NCBI GenBank assembly: GCA_031549265.1
Contig: JAVBQB010000004.1
Coordinates: 55,408 to 119,407 of the forward strand
Direction of reading: 5' to 3'
Source: JAVBQB01 sp031549265
GTDB lineage: Bacteria > Bacillota > Clostridia > Oscillospirales > JAVBQB01
Length of the DNA: 64,000 bases
In this document: positions 7,115-15,157 of the stretch, one piece after another
How positions within the stretch are numbered: the stretch's first letter is position 1
Layout of the letters: every line of letters begins with the position of its first letter
Notes under the pieces: model-generated
Told to the model about the DNA's origin: nothing
The model's input: only the letters and a program-made list of their open reading frames with translations
Databases searched by the model: none
Made by a program: the position numbers and the translations under genes

Positions 7115-7894
7115 TCAAAAGTACCCCATCATGCCGCGCACCGAGACGTCGCCGCAAGTCAGTTCCTCAAGCGCGCCGTCTCCCCTGCGGATAATCAGCG
7201 ACGCGTCGTCACCTATTCCTTCGGCGACGGCGTGGAATGGCTCGCGTCCATCCGCCGGATGAACCAGAACCTCTTTCTCCAGCGTCAGGCACCGCGCCCG
7301 GTATCCCTCAAGCCACTCCGGCAGCGCGCGGCCGAGACCGCGGCGAGCCAACTCGTCAAGATTTCGCAGTATCGGCGGCAGCAGGTCGTCGGGAGTGAGC
7401 GAAATCCCGGTCTCAACAAACAGCGAGGTAACGTGCGGGAGGTTTTCCGGAAATTCTGACCCGGTGAGGTTTATGCCGACGCCAATTATCATGCCGGAGT
7501 TTTCTCCTCCGACCGGCGACCCGATCGCCAGCGCCCCGCCGAGTTTTCTCCCGACAATCATTATGTCGTTCGGCCATTTGATACCCGCAAGCCCCGGGCA
7601 GATTTCGTCCAGCGCGGCGCAGACTGCCAGCGCCGCAAACGGAGTCGCCGCCCCGAGGCACGGGCACACGCCCGTTTTCGTACCAATCCGACGGTAAATA
7701 ACCGAGAAATAAAGTCCCCGTCCATGCGGTGAATAAAACGAACGGCTGCCGCTTCCCCTGCCCGCGCTCTGTCCGCGCGCTACAACGGCGGTTCCGTCCG
7801 GCGCGCCGTTTCTCATCTGTTCGCGCGCGCAGTCCATGGTGGAACCGACGACGTCCAGTTGTATTATTTGTCTTTGACCGGCGTTTTCTGGCAC
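7115..7894 (-). CDS. birA: Biotin--[acetyl-CoA-carboxylase] ligase, monofunctional
   Basis: 259-residue biotin protein ligase that makes biotinyl-5'-AMP and transfers biotin to a carrier-protein Lys. There is no N-terminal winged helix, so it is an enzyme only, not a repressor. Visible are VGSTMD near the N-terminus, KWPNDI, a GRKLGG block with the conserved Lys, GVGINL, and the C-terminal beta domain. The biotin-loop motif reads AGRGSGSRSFYSP (44-56) where the family has GRGRxGR; Ser48 stands where E. coli BirA has Arg118. The start is GTG with GGGGTG upstream. Transcribed from its own promoter at 7993-7965. No biotin-dependent carboxylase gene is in this window. Confidence 0.9.
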   Translation of the reverse strand: MPENAGQRQIIQLDVVGSTMDCAREQMRNGAPDGTAVVARGQSAGRGSGSRSFYSPHGRGLYFSVIYRRIGTKTGVCPCLGAATPFAALAVCAALDEICPGLAGIKWPNDIMIVGRKLGGALAIGSPVGGENSGMIIGVGINLTGSEFPENLPHVTSLFVETGISLTPDDLLPPILRNLDELARRGLGRALPEWLEGYRARCLTLEKEVLVHPADGREPFHAVAEGIGDDASLIIRRGDGALEELTCGDVSVRGMMGYF

Positions 7895-7964
7895 CGCGCG
7901 TTCACCCCGATTCTGTGAGCTGTTGTTGTTTCAAAAGAAAAAGTGTTTAAAAGGCCCGTTTCAT

Positions 7965-7993
7965 ATTGTATAATGTCTGTAACGAATTGGCAA
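7965..7993 (-). promoter_or_regulatory. Promoter of birA
   Basis: On the minus strand: TTGCCA (7993-7988), 17-bp spacer, TACAAT (7970-7965), giving a leader of about 65 nt. Confidence 0.55.
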
Positions 7994-8105
7994 GTGCTTC
8001 CATACGTTCAGTCCGCGCTGTTTTGCCAATTTTGTTTCGTAATCCTGCTATTGTGTTATAATTTACTTATCTGCACATATTTCCCGGACTTAAACGGAGG
8101 ACATG

Positions 8106-9101
8106 ATGAGCGTAACTTATTCGATCGTTGTTCCGGTTTTCAACGAGGAACAGGTCATCAGCGAGACTCACAAAAGACTCACGGCCACGATGAATCCGCT
8201 TGGCGAACCGTACGAAATTATTTATGTCAACGACGGCAGCAGCGACAATACGGCTTTCATCCTGCGCGACATCTGCGAGAAAGATCACAACTGCAAACTG
8301 ATCTGTTTTTCGCGCAACTTCGGCCACCAGACCGCGATCACCGCCGGGATGGACTACTCGAGCGGCCAGGCCGTTATAGTCATTGACGCCGACCTTCAGG
8401 ACCCGCCAGAAGTAATGCTTCAAATGATCTCGAAATGGAAGGAAGGCTATGAGGTCGTCTACGGCAGAAGGACAGACCGCAAGGGAGAGACAGCCTTCAA
8501 AAAGTTCACCGCTAAGGTATTCTACCGCCTGCTCAATTCCATTACCGAGGTCAAGCTGCCGTCCGACGTCGGGGATTTCAGGCTGATCGACCGGAAGGTT
8601 TGCGACGCGCTGAAGATTCTGCCGGAGCGCAACCGGTATGTCCGCGGGCTGGTCAGCTGGGTGGGCTTCAGTCAGACAAACGTCGATTTCGTGCGCGAGC
8701 AGCGGTTCGCGGGCGAGACCAAGTATCCTCTGCGCAAGATGTTGAAGCTCTCCGCCGACGCAATCACCAGCTTTTCCCACACTCCGCTTCGAATATCGAC
8801 CTGGCTCGGGTCAATACTGTCCATTTGCAGTTTCATCTTTTTGATTATCGTAGTTTTCCAGCGCATTTTCGACCCGTCGATAGCTCAAGGATGGTCTTCG
8901 CTCGCGGCAATCATCCTGTTTTTCAACGGCGTGGTTCTCGTCATGCTGGGAATTATCGGCGAGTACATCGGCAGGGTGTATGACGAAACCAAAGCCCGGC
9001 CACTCTATATCATTTCGAGCTCCTCCAACCTGTCAGGCGGCGGCGAGAACATCGGTGCCAATTCCGGCGGCGCGGACAAATCCGATACCTTTGGGGATTG
9101 A
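8106..9101 (+). CDS. Family 2 glycosyltransferase with two C-terminal membrane helices (GtrB/DPM1-like)
   Basis: 331 residues. The N-terminal GT-A domain has SIVVPVFNEE, YVNDGSSDNT and IDADLQDPPEVM (metal-binding Asp residues), the signature of polyprenyl-phosphate sugar transferases. Two hydrophobic helices at the end (about 235-290) anchor it in the membrane, as in GtrB-type enzymes that load glucose or another sugar on undecaprenyl phosphate. A Gly/Ser/Asn-rich tail follows. Two ATG codons overlap at 8103 and 8106; the second is better spaced from GGAGG (8096-8100). No flippase or acceptor transferase is next to it, so the sugar and final product are unknown. Confidence 0.9.
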   Translation: MSVTYSIVVPVFNEEQVISETHKRLTATMNPLGEPYEIIYVNDGSSDNTAFILRDICEKDHNCKLICFSRNFGHQTAITAGMDYSSGQAVIVIDADLQDPPEVMLQMISKWKEGYEVVYGRRTDRKGETAFKKFTAKVFYRLLNSITEVKLPSDVGDFRLIDRKVCDALKILPERNRYVRGLVSWVGFSQTNVDFVREQRFAGETKYPLRKMLKLSADAITSFSHTPLRISTWLGSILSICSFIFLIIVVFQRIFDPSIAQGWSSLAAIILFFNGVVLVMLGIIGEYIGRVYDETKARPLYIISSSSNLSGGGENIGANSGGADKSDTFGD

Positions 9102-9108
9102 TTTCCGC

Positions 9109-9137
9109 TTGTAATGTCAACCAAACCCGTGTATAAT
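9109..9137 (+). promoter_or_regulatory. Promoter for the membrane protein/cdd unit
   Basis: TTGTAA (9109-9114), 17-bp spacer, TATAAT (9132-9137), directly after the glycosyltransferase stop. The same -35 hexamer recurs at 10101. Confidence 0.65.
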
Positions 9138-9169
9138 TTATCAATATTCTTTGAGTGAGAGGTGACTAT

Positions 9170-9607
9170 ATGTTCGGTTTTGGCTTTTTCGCGTTTCTGA
9201 ACGTGATATGGATGACAATTTTATCGATTGTCTTTATCGCGCTGTGGGTGATTTATAGCTTAGGTTTCTATAAACTAGCCAAGAACAGGGGCAGGGGCGA
9301 CGCATGGCTCGCATGGGTGCCCATCGCGCAGTCTTACCTGCTGGGCAGGATTATCCCCACCTTTGATTTGTACGGCAATAAGCTTGAGCGCATGCACATC
9401 GTTCTGCCGGTCTTCGTTCTCGGCTGCTGCCTGTTAAGCCAAATGTGGATTGTCGGATTCCTGTTCTTTCTGATGCTTTACGCTGGACTGCTCCTGGTGC
9501 ATTATGCCCTGTTCCGGCAGTATAAGCCGCTGGCCGCGCTCGGTTACGCCGTACTCTGGCCAGTCGGTATGTTCCTGATTAAGGATGAGCACTTCAATGC
9601 GCCCTGA
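9170..9607 (+). CDS. Small polytopic membrane protein, function unknown
   Basis: 145-residue protein with four or five hydrophobic segments (about 5-30, 45-60, 75-95, 98-118, 122-138). No catalytic motif is visible. A GRGDAWLAWVPIAQ stretch between helices 1 and 2 resembles small clostridial membrane proteins of unknown role. ATG at 9170 is preferred over the GTG at 9155 because GAGAGGTG (9157-9164) lies just before it. Its 3' end overlaps the start of cytidine deaminase, so the two are probably co-translated, but no functional link is evident. Confidence 0.75.
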   Translation: MFGFGFFAFLNVIWMTILSIVFIALWVIYSLGFYKLAKNRGRGDAWLAWVPIAQSYLLGRIIPTFDLYGNKLERMHIVLPVFVLGCCLLSQMWIVGFLFFLMLYAGLLLVHYALFRQYKPLAALGYAVLWPVGMFLIKDEHFNAP

Positions 9608-9992
9608 TGAGCTGATTAACGCCGCAAAGCAGGCGCTCGAAAATTCGTACAGCCCCTATTCGCACTTTTGTGTGGGCGCCGCTATTCTCTGTTCCGACGG
9701 CAGCGTATACACCGGCTGCAATATCGAAAACGCGAGCTACGGCGCGACAATCTGCGCAGAACGGGCCGCCGTCTGCCGCGCTGTGTGCGACGGTCACACC
9801 GACTTCGTAGCGATTGCCATTGTCAGCGGCGACGGCGGGACCTGCACCCCATGCGGCATATGCCGTCAGACGCTTTATGAGTTCGCGCCGGGACTTGCCG
9901 TCATCTGCCCGGACGACCACGGCGGCACGCTTGAATTCGAACTCGATGAGCTCCTGCCGCACGGATTCGGCCCGAAAAGACTGGAACCGTGA
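9585..9992 (+). CDS. cdd: Cytidine deaminase
   Basis: 135-residue zinc enzyme converting cytidine and deoxycytidine to the uridine forms in pyrimidine salvage. The zinc site is complete: CAERAA (Cys and the proton-shuttling Glu) and PCGICRQ (two Cys). The substrate-binding YSPYSHFCVGAA and TGCNIENASYG blocks are intact. Length is typical of the homotetrameric class. It overlaps the preceding gene by 23 bp from the ATG at 9585; a second ATG at 9597 would shorten the overlap and is an equally possible start. A terminator hairpin follows. Confidence 0.95.
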   Translation: MSTSMRPDELINAAKQALENSYSPYSHFCVGAAILCSDGSVYTGCNIENASYGATICAERAAVCRAVCDGHTDFVAIAIVSGDGGTCTPCGICRQTLYEFAPGLAVICPDDHGGTLEFELDELLPHGFGPKRLEP

Positions 9993-10011
9993 CTAATACC
10001 ATCTTCGAACC

Positions 10012-10047
10012 GCCGGATGTCAATTTGCACTTGACGTCCGGCTGTAT
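10012..10047 (+). terminator. Terminator after cdd
   Basis: A 12-bp stem with one mismatch (GCCGGATGTCAA / TTGACGTCCGGC), 7-base loop, then TGTATCTTTTCC. Confidence 0.65.
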
Positions 10048-10100
10048 CTTTTCCATTTTGTCAATAAAACCAAAATGCACGGCGCGCGAGGATTTAATGA

Positions 10101-10129
10101 TTGTAATGACCACTCATTTGTGTTATAAT
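10101..10129 (+). promoter_or_regulatory. Promoter for the NYN-LOTUS gene
   Basis: TTGTAA (10101-10106), 17-bp spacer, TATAAT (10124-10129). Confidence 0.65.
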
Positions 10130-10184
10130 GTATTAATTCTGAGCATTATTCTATGCTTATCTGAAAGGAATGGTGATTTATCAC

Positions 10185-10964
10185 ATGCAAGACAGCAGCG
10201 ATCTTCGCCTCGCTGTTCTAATAGACGCTGAAAACGTGCCCACCAAGCGGCTGCGCGAAATTATGGAGGAAATCGCGGTCTACGGAAATGCCACAATCAA
10301 ACGCATTTACGGCGACTGGACGACTCCCAACCTCTCCGGCTGGAAGAGCGCGCTGCTGGAGCACGCCATCACGCCCATCCAACAGTATGGCTATACCTCC
10401 CGCAAAAACTCCACTGACTCCGCTATGATTATTGACGCGATGGATGTCCTGTATTCCGGCAAAGTCGACGGGTTCTGCATCGTCTCCAGTGACAGCGATT
10501 TTACAAGGCTTGCCACACGGCTCCGTGAGGCGGGTATGAAAGTCATCGGTATCGGCGAGAAAAAGACACCCAACCCGTTCATCGTCGCCTGCGACAAGTT
10601 TGTCTATATCGAGGTTATCGGCGCGAAAAAGGACGTCGTCCCCTATCCGCCCGAGAACGCCGACGCCGCCGACGCGGGCAATCAGACCTCCAAACGCCAG
10701 GCCAAGATTGAAACCGCGATTCCGGACGCCATCGTCTCGCTGATAAAAGATACAATCGCCGACCTTGCCGACGACGAAGGCTGGGCTTTCCTCGGCGAAG
10801 TCGGAACACTGCTGATCAAAAAGCAGCCTGACTTTGACCCGCGCAACCATGGTTTTCCCAAACTGACGCCTCTCATCAAGTCGATCGGCTGCTTCGATAT
10901 TGACGTTAGACAGACGAACTTCCCGCACATCAAACATATTTTTATCAAAAACCGTAAATGTTAG
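10185..10964 (+). CDS. NYN-domain ribonuclease-like protein with LOTUS/OST-HTH C-terminus
   Basis: 259 residues in two parts. The N-terminal NYN (LabA/PIN-like) domain (about 5-150) has the acidic residues of this nuclease fold: LIDAENV, DSAMIIDAMD and VSSDSDF. The C-terminal part (about 175-255), beginning DAIVSLIKDTIADLADDEGW and ending in HIFIKN, has the winged-helix pattern of the OST-HTH/LOTUS domain, which in other proteins binds RNA. Together they suggest an RNA-targeting nuclease acting in the cytoplasm; the target is unknown. ATG at 10185 is preferred over 10170 because the GGTGA box then has proper spacing. It is followed closely by a phosphoesterase gene. Confidence 0.85.
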   Translation: MQDSSDLRLAVLIDAENVPTKRLREIMEEIAVYGNATIKRIYGDWTTPNLSGWKSALLEHAITPIQQYGYTSRKNSTDSAMIIDAMDVLYSGKVDGFCIVSSDSDFTRLATRLREAGMKVIGIGEKKTPNPFIVACDKFVYIEVIGAKKDVVPYPPENADAADAGNQTSKRQAKIETAIPDAIVSLIKDTIADLADDEGWAFLGEVGTLLIKKQPDFDPRNHGFPKLTPLIKSIGCFDIDVRQTNFPHIKHIFIKNRKC

Positions 10965-10974
10965 GAACAAATTC

Positions 10975-11856
10975 ATGGAATCTGGCACAAACTCCCGTCC
11001 TGATTCCCGTCCTCCGAAAAAAAACCGGCGCGGCAAGTTTATCATTTGCCTTGCCGTCGCTTTCGCGGGACTTTGCCTGTTTATGTACGACGGCAACAAC
11101 AGGATTGAGATTACCAACATCGCTTATGAATCTGACAGGCTGCCTCCGGCATTCGACGGATTCCGCGTCGTACACATCTCCGATCTGCACGCCAAGGAGT
11201 ACGGCGCCGGAAACGCCGACCTGTTCCGGATTGTCCGCGAGCAATCGCCCGATCTAATAGTTATCACCGGCGATATTATCCAGGCAAACGACGAGACTCC
11301 GTATGTCGAAACCACTGTCAAGGGACTGCGTAAAATCGCGCAGGTATGCTACGTGACCGGCAACCACGAATGGGAAGCGCGCGCCGTACCGAAGCTCCGT
11401 CAAATCTTTACGCGCGACGAGTACCTGTCCAACCGCTATATCAAGCTGGAACGGGACGGCCAGTACATATGCCTGCTCGGAATAGAGGATCTCAACGGGC
11501 CGTGGGATATGCCGACAATCGATCAAACCGTCATCAAGCTTCGCGATAAAGAAGGCGATCCGTTCATAATGGCGCTCTGCCACCGCTATGACAGGTTCGA
11601 GGATTTTGTCGATTGCCGTTTGGATCTGGTTTTCTCCGGCCACGCTCACGGAGGACTGGTTCGCCTACCGTTCACCGATGGACTGCTCGGCCCCGGACGC
11701 ATACTGTTCCCCAAGCATACCTCGGGCATTACATTTGAGAACCAAACGGCGATGGTGACCAGCCGGGGACTCGGCAACGGCACGGTTATTCCCTACCGGC
11801 TGCTCAACAACCCAGAGCTTGTCGTCGTCGATCTCAAATCGAAATCAGAAAATTAA
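10975..11856 (+). CDS. Membrane-anchored calcineurin-like metallophosphoesterase (YkuE-like)
   Basis: 293 residues. A basic N-terminus and one hydrophobic helix (about 22-39) place the catalytic domain outside the membrane. The dinuclear metal site is complete: ISDLHAKEYG, GDII, GNHEWE, ALCHRY and SGHAHGG. Related proteins with this layout hydrolyse phosphoesters such as UDP-sugar-lipid precursors, but the substrate here is not evident. ATG at 10975 is chosen over upstream candidates because TAGGA lies 8 bp before it and the signal anchor then starts normally. It is 10 bp downstream of the NYN gene, so the two are probably co-transcribed. Confidence 0.88.
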   Translation: MESGTNSRPDSRPPKKNRRGKFIICLAVAFAGLCLFMYDGNNRIEITNIAYESDRLPPAFDGFRVVHISDLHAKEYGAGNADLFRIVREQSPDLIVITGDIIQANDETPYVETTVKGLRKIAQVCYVTGNHEWEARAVPKLRQIFTRDEYLSNRYIKLERDGQYICLLGIEDLNGPWDMPTIDQTVIKLRDKEGDPFIMALCHRYDRFEDFVDCRLDLVFSGHAHGGLVRLPFTDGLLGPGRILFPKHTSGITFENQTAMVTSRGLGNGTVIPYRLLNNPELVVVDLKSKSEN

Positions 11857-11946
11857 TCGGCACACCGGAAACCCCGCCCGGTCTGCCGGACTATATGAAA
11901 GTCCCACTGTTCATACCGAAGCGACTTCTGCATATGAGGATTTCCA

Positions 11947-12936
11947 ATGAAGATACTCATTTTGAGCGGCGGCGAGTTCTCCATCGGCCCCCGGCGGCTG
12001 CTCTCCATTCAGGAAGCGGCTCCCGGCGTCACTCTGGACTACGTCCCGGCCGACAACATTGACCTTGACAGGTTCGCTTCGGCTGAGATCATCTTCGGAA
12101 TGCCACAGCCCGAGCTACTGCACCACGCGGCGTCCCTGGAATGGCTGCACTTGCCGACAACTGCGGTCGACCGTTACGTCAGCCTTTCGCTGTACGCTCG
12201 ACGCACCGTCTCGCTCACCAAATCTGTCGGGGTTTTCGGCATTCCCGTCGCTGAACACGCGCTCGCGATGCTGCTCTCTCTTTCGAGGTCACTTCCACGG
12301 TTTTTGTCCGACGTCAGCAGCTTTAGTGAAGCTGCCGGCGACGAACCAGACGGGTTCGAAATATTCGGATCTACCGTAACTGTGCTCGGTATGGGCAGCA
12401 TCGGGATAGAGACCGCGCGCCGCCTGTCGGCCTTTGGCTGCAAGGTCATCGGCGTTCGGCGGAACATTCTTGAAAAGCCGCCGGCTGTTGACCGGATCTG
12501 CGACCTGCGTTCACTTTACGACGCGCTGAAGCAATCCAGAATAGTCGTCAACTGCCTGCCCCTCACGTCCGAGACGCGCTCGCTGATCGGATACGACGAG
12601 TTATCGGCGATGAAACGCGGTTCTGTGTTCATCAGCGTTGGCAGCGACAAAACCGTCAACCTCGAGGCGCTGGCCGAATCTCTCGAGGCGCGGTATATCG
12701 CCGGCGCGGGGATTGACCTCATATCATCGCGCTCCGCCGACGCTGACATCTCCCCCGCGCGCCGGGAGGAACTGAACCGGCTGGCAGCGCTGGATAACGT
12801 TATTATCACGCCCGGCACCGGAGGCTTTTCCCAAAACATGGAGGAGCGGCTCACCCGGCTTTTCATCAGCCAGCTCGGCAGATACCGCGGCGGAAGGCAC
12901 CTGCAGAATACCGTAGATTTCTTCAGTGGATATTGA
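11947..12936 (+). CDS. D-2-hydroxyacid dehydrogenase-fold protein lacking the catalytic residues
   Basis: 329 residues with the two-domain fold of D-isomer-specific 2-hydroxyacid dehydrogenases. The Rossmann motif GMGSIG (149-153 region) and the helix PVAEHALAMLL are well kept, so NAD(P) binding is likely. The catalytic Arg of the INxxRG motif is Ser233 (ISVGSDKTVN), the catalytic His of TPHxGG is Gly290 (TPGTGG), and no Glu stands after the GAGIDL motif. A standard dehydrogenase reaction is therefore improbable. It may be a cofactor-binding regulator or an altered enzyme. The start is ATG after GAGGA. It lies alone between the phosphoesterase and recJ, with normal base composition. Confidence 0.85.
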   Translation: MKILILSGGEFSIGPRRLLSIQEAAPGVTLDYVPADNIDLDRFASAEIIFGMPQPELLHHAASLEWLHLPTTAVDRYVSLSLYARRTVSLTKSVGVFGIPVAEHALAMLLSLSRSLPRFLSDVSSFSEAAGDEPDGFEIFGSTVTVLGMGSIGIETARRLSAFGCKVIGVRRNILEKPPAVDRICDLRSLYDALKQSRIVVNCLPLTSETRSLIGYDELSAMKRGSVFISVGSDKTVNLEALAESLEARYIAGAGIDLISSRSADADISPARREELNRLAALDNVIITPGTGGFSQNMEERLTRLFISQLGRYRGGRHLQNTVDFFSGY

Positions 12937-13004
12937 CTTTGTTGACGTTTTTCCCGCCGCCGAAATAAACTATTAAGGGACGATTTCCTTGTTAGGACTG
13001 ATCT

Positions 13005-15077
13005 ATGAAATATGCCAAATGGGATATCGGGACATTTGACCCGGCGTTTGTCGATTCGCTGGAACACAACGGCATACCTCGGCTAGCGGCTTCCGTGCTC
13101 TCGTCGCGAGGAATAGCTACGCTCGAATCGGCGCGCGAGTATCTTGCCAACGACGACAGCCTGATCGGCGACTGGCGGCTTCTCCGCGATATCGAGGTTG
13201 CCGCCGAACGGATTGTTTCGGCAATCAACGCAAGCAAGCGTATAATCGTCTACGGCGACTACGACGTGGACGGGATAACCTCCGTTTGCGTCCTTTTGCG
13301 TCAGCTCCGGTCAATGAACGCCGACTGTGGATGGTATATCCCCGACCGGATTGACGAGGGATACGGCCTTAACGCCGCGGCGATAGACAAACTTGCGCAG
13401 AGCGGCGCGGGACTGATCGTTACAGTCGACTGCGGCATCACGTCGGTCAGCGAAGTCAGGCACGCGTCCGAACTCGGCGTGGAAGTGATTATCACCGACC
13501 ACCACGAGTGTAAAAACGAGCTGCCGGACGCCGCTGCCATCGTCAACCCGCACCGCCCGGACTGCGGCTATCCTTTTAAGGCTCTCGCCGGTGTCGGCGT
13601 GGTGTTCAAACTCGTATGCGCGCTGTCAAACCAGCCTGTCGCCGAAGTTCTTGCCAGATTTTCCGATCTCATTTGCATCGGGACGGTCGCGGACGTAATG
13701 CCCATCTACGGTGAAAACCGCGCCATAGTGGCGCACGGCCTGAGCTCGCTCGAAAATACGCGCAACCCCGGGCTACTCTCCCTGCTGCGTGAATCCGGAA
13801 TCGCCGACAAAACTGTTTCCACGACCACAATAGGGTATTCGCTCGCGCCGCGAATCAACGCCGCAGGACGCATGGGCGGCCCCGAAACAGCCGTCGAGCT
13901 GCTGCTCACCGATGATACCGCGCGCGCCGCTGAGCTTGCGGGCGAACTCTGCCAGAAAAACAAACAACGGCAAAAGATTGAGACCGACATCTACCTTCAG
14001 GTTTCCGGCGATATTGAGCGCGAGCTCTCGGACGGCGCTCCGCTTCCGCCAGCGATTGTCCGGTGGGGCGAGGGCTGGCACCAGGGCGTTATCGGCGTTG
14101 TGGCTTCCCGGCTTCTGTCCCGGTATAACCGTCCGGTTCTGCTCATCTGCCTGGAGAGCGGTATCGGTAAAGGGTCGGCGCGCAGTCTGCCCGGCGTCAA
14201 CATTTTTCAGGGCTTCGAGCTTTGTTCCGATTGCCTGATTACCTATGGCGGCCATGATATGGCGGCCGGCTTCTCGCTTGAGGAAGGCAAGCTGACCGAA
14301 CTCCGCGACCGTATCTGCGAATACGCCTCGCAGTTTTCAGATCGGTTTGACCAGCGGCGGACGCTGTCGGTCGACTGCACCGTGAATCCCGCCGAGCTGA
14401 GCGAATCTGCCGTGGCTTCAATCACAGTGCTGGAACCGTTCGGCGTGGGCAATCCTGTGCCGATATTCTGCCTCGAAAACATGCGGATCACTCAGCTGAC
14501 GCACGTCGGCGAGGGCAAGCACCTTAAACTCCGGCTTGAACAAGGCTCCGCCTATGTCGGCGGCATTTTCTTCGGCACTACGTCCGCGGCTTTCGGGATT
14601 AAAGAGGGCGACCTGGTCGACGTGGTCTGCCACCTTGAGATCAACCAGTTTCGAAACTCCCGGTCTATACAAGCCGTTATATGCGACATTCGCCTCAGCG
14701 CTATGCAGGCGGCGAGAATTCAAAGCGAGATCAATATTTACCGCGATTTCCGGCGTGACGGACAGCTTACCCCGCCCGGCAGCGGACGCATAAAGCCCGA
14801 CCGTCGCGATTTTGCGGCGATATGGCGTCATCTGCTGTCGATAGTTGACGTGAACCGGTCGGTCACAATTGGCGCTCTGGATCTTCTGCGGTCATACATG
14901 CGCGAACTCGAGCCCGAATGCGCGTATATACGCATGATGCTCTGTCTTGATGTGCTCAGCGAACACAACCTGCTGAATTATTCGGAGACCGAGGACATAT
15001 TAGCAATCACGCTTATGCCGACTTCAGGTAAAACCGACCTCTCAAAATCGAAGATTCTCGCAAAGCTGCAGCTTTGA
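13005..15077 (+). CDS. recJ: Single-stranded-DNA exonuclease RecJ
   Basis: 690-residue 5'-to-3' ssDNA exonuclease of the DHH phosphoesterase superfamily, used in RecF-pathway recombination and repair. The metal motifs are intact: GDYDVDGITS (84-93, with Asp85, Asp87, Asp89), ITDHHE (DHH at 165-167) and the DHHA1 region with GKGSARS and GGHDMAAGFS. An OB domain follows (about 445-560), with a clostridial C-terminal extension of about 100 residues. The length is usual for Firmicutes RecJ. The gene stands directly before the stringent-response gene, a common clostridial order. Confidence 0.95.
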   Translation: MKYAKWDIGTFDPAFVDSLEHNGIPRLAASVLSSRGIATLESAREYLANDDSLIGDWRLLRDIEVAAERIVSAINASKRIIVYGDYDVDGITSVCVLLRQLRSMNADCGWYIPDRIDEGYGLNAAAIDKLAQSGAGLIVTVDCGITSVSEVRHASELGVEVIITDHHECKNELPDAAAIVNPHRPDCGYPFKALAGVGVVFKLVCALSNQPVAEVLARFSDLICIGTVADVMPIYGENRAIVAHGLSSLENTRNPGLLSLLRESGIADKTVSTTTIGYSLAPRINAAGRMGGPETAVELLLTDDTARAAELAGELCQKNKQRQKIETDIYLQVSGDIERELSDGAPLPPAIVRWGEGWHQGVIGVVASRLLSRYNRPVLLICLESGIGKGSARSLPGVNIFQGFELCSDCLITYGGHDMAAGFSLEEGKLTELRDRICEYASQFSDRFDQRRTLSVDCTVNPAELSESAVASITVLEPFGVGNPVPIFCLENMRITQLTHVGEGKHLKLRLEQGSAYVGGIFFGTTSAAFGIKEGDLVDVVCHLEINQFRNSRSIQAVICDIRLSAMQAARIQSEINIYRDFRRDGQLTPPGSGRIKPDRRDFAAIWRHLLSIVDVNRSVTIGALDLLRSYMRELEPECAYIRMMLCLDVLSEHNLLNYSETEDILAITLMPTSGKTDLSKSKILAKLQL

Positions 15078-15157
15078 GCCCACATCTATCCGGCTGATTT
15101 CTTACCCGGCGCACTCTGCCGCGATTGCCGGCAAAAATACTGAAAGGCGGTGCTTTT

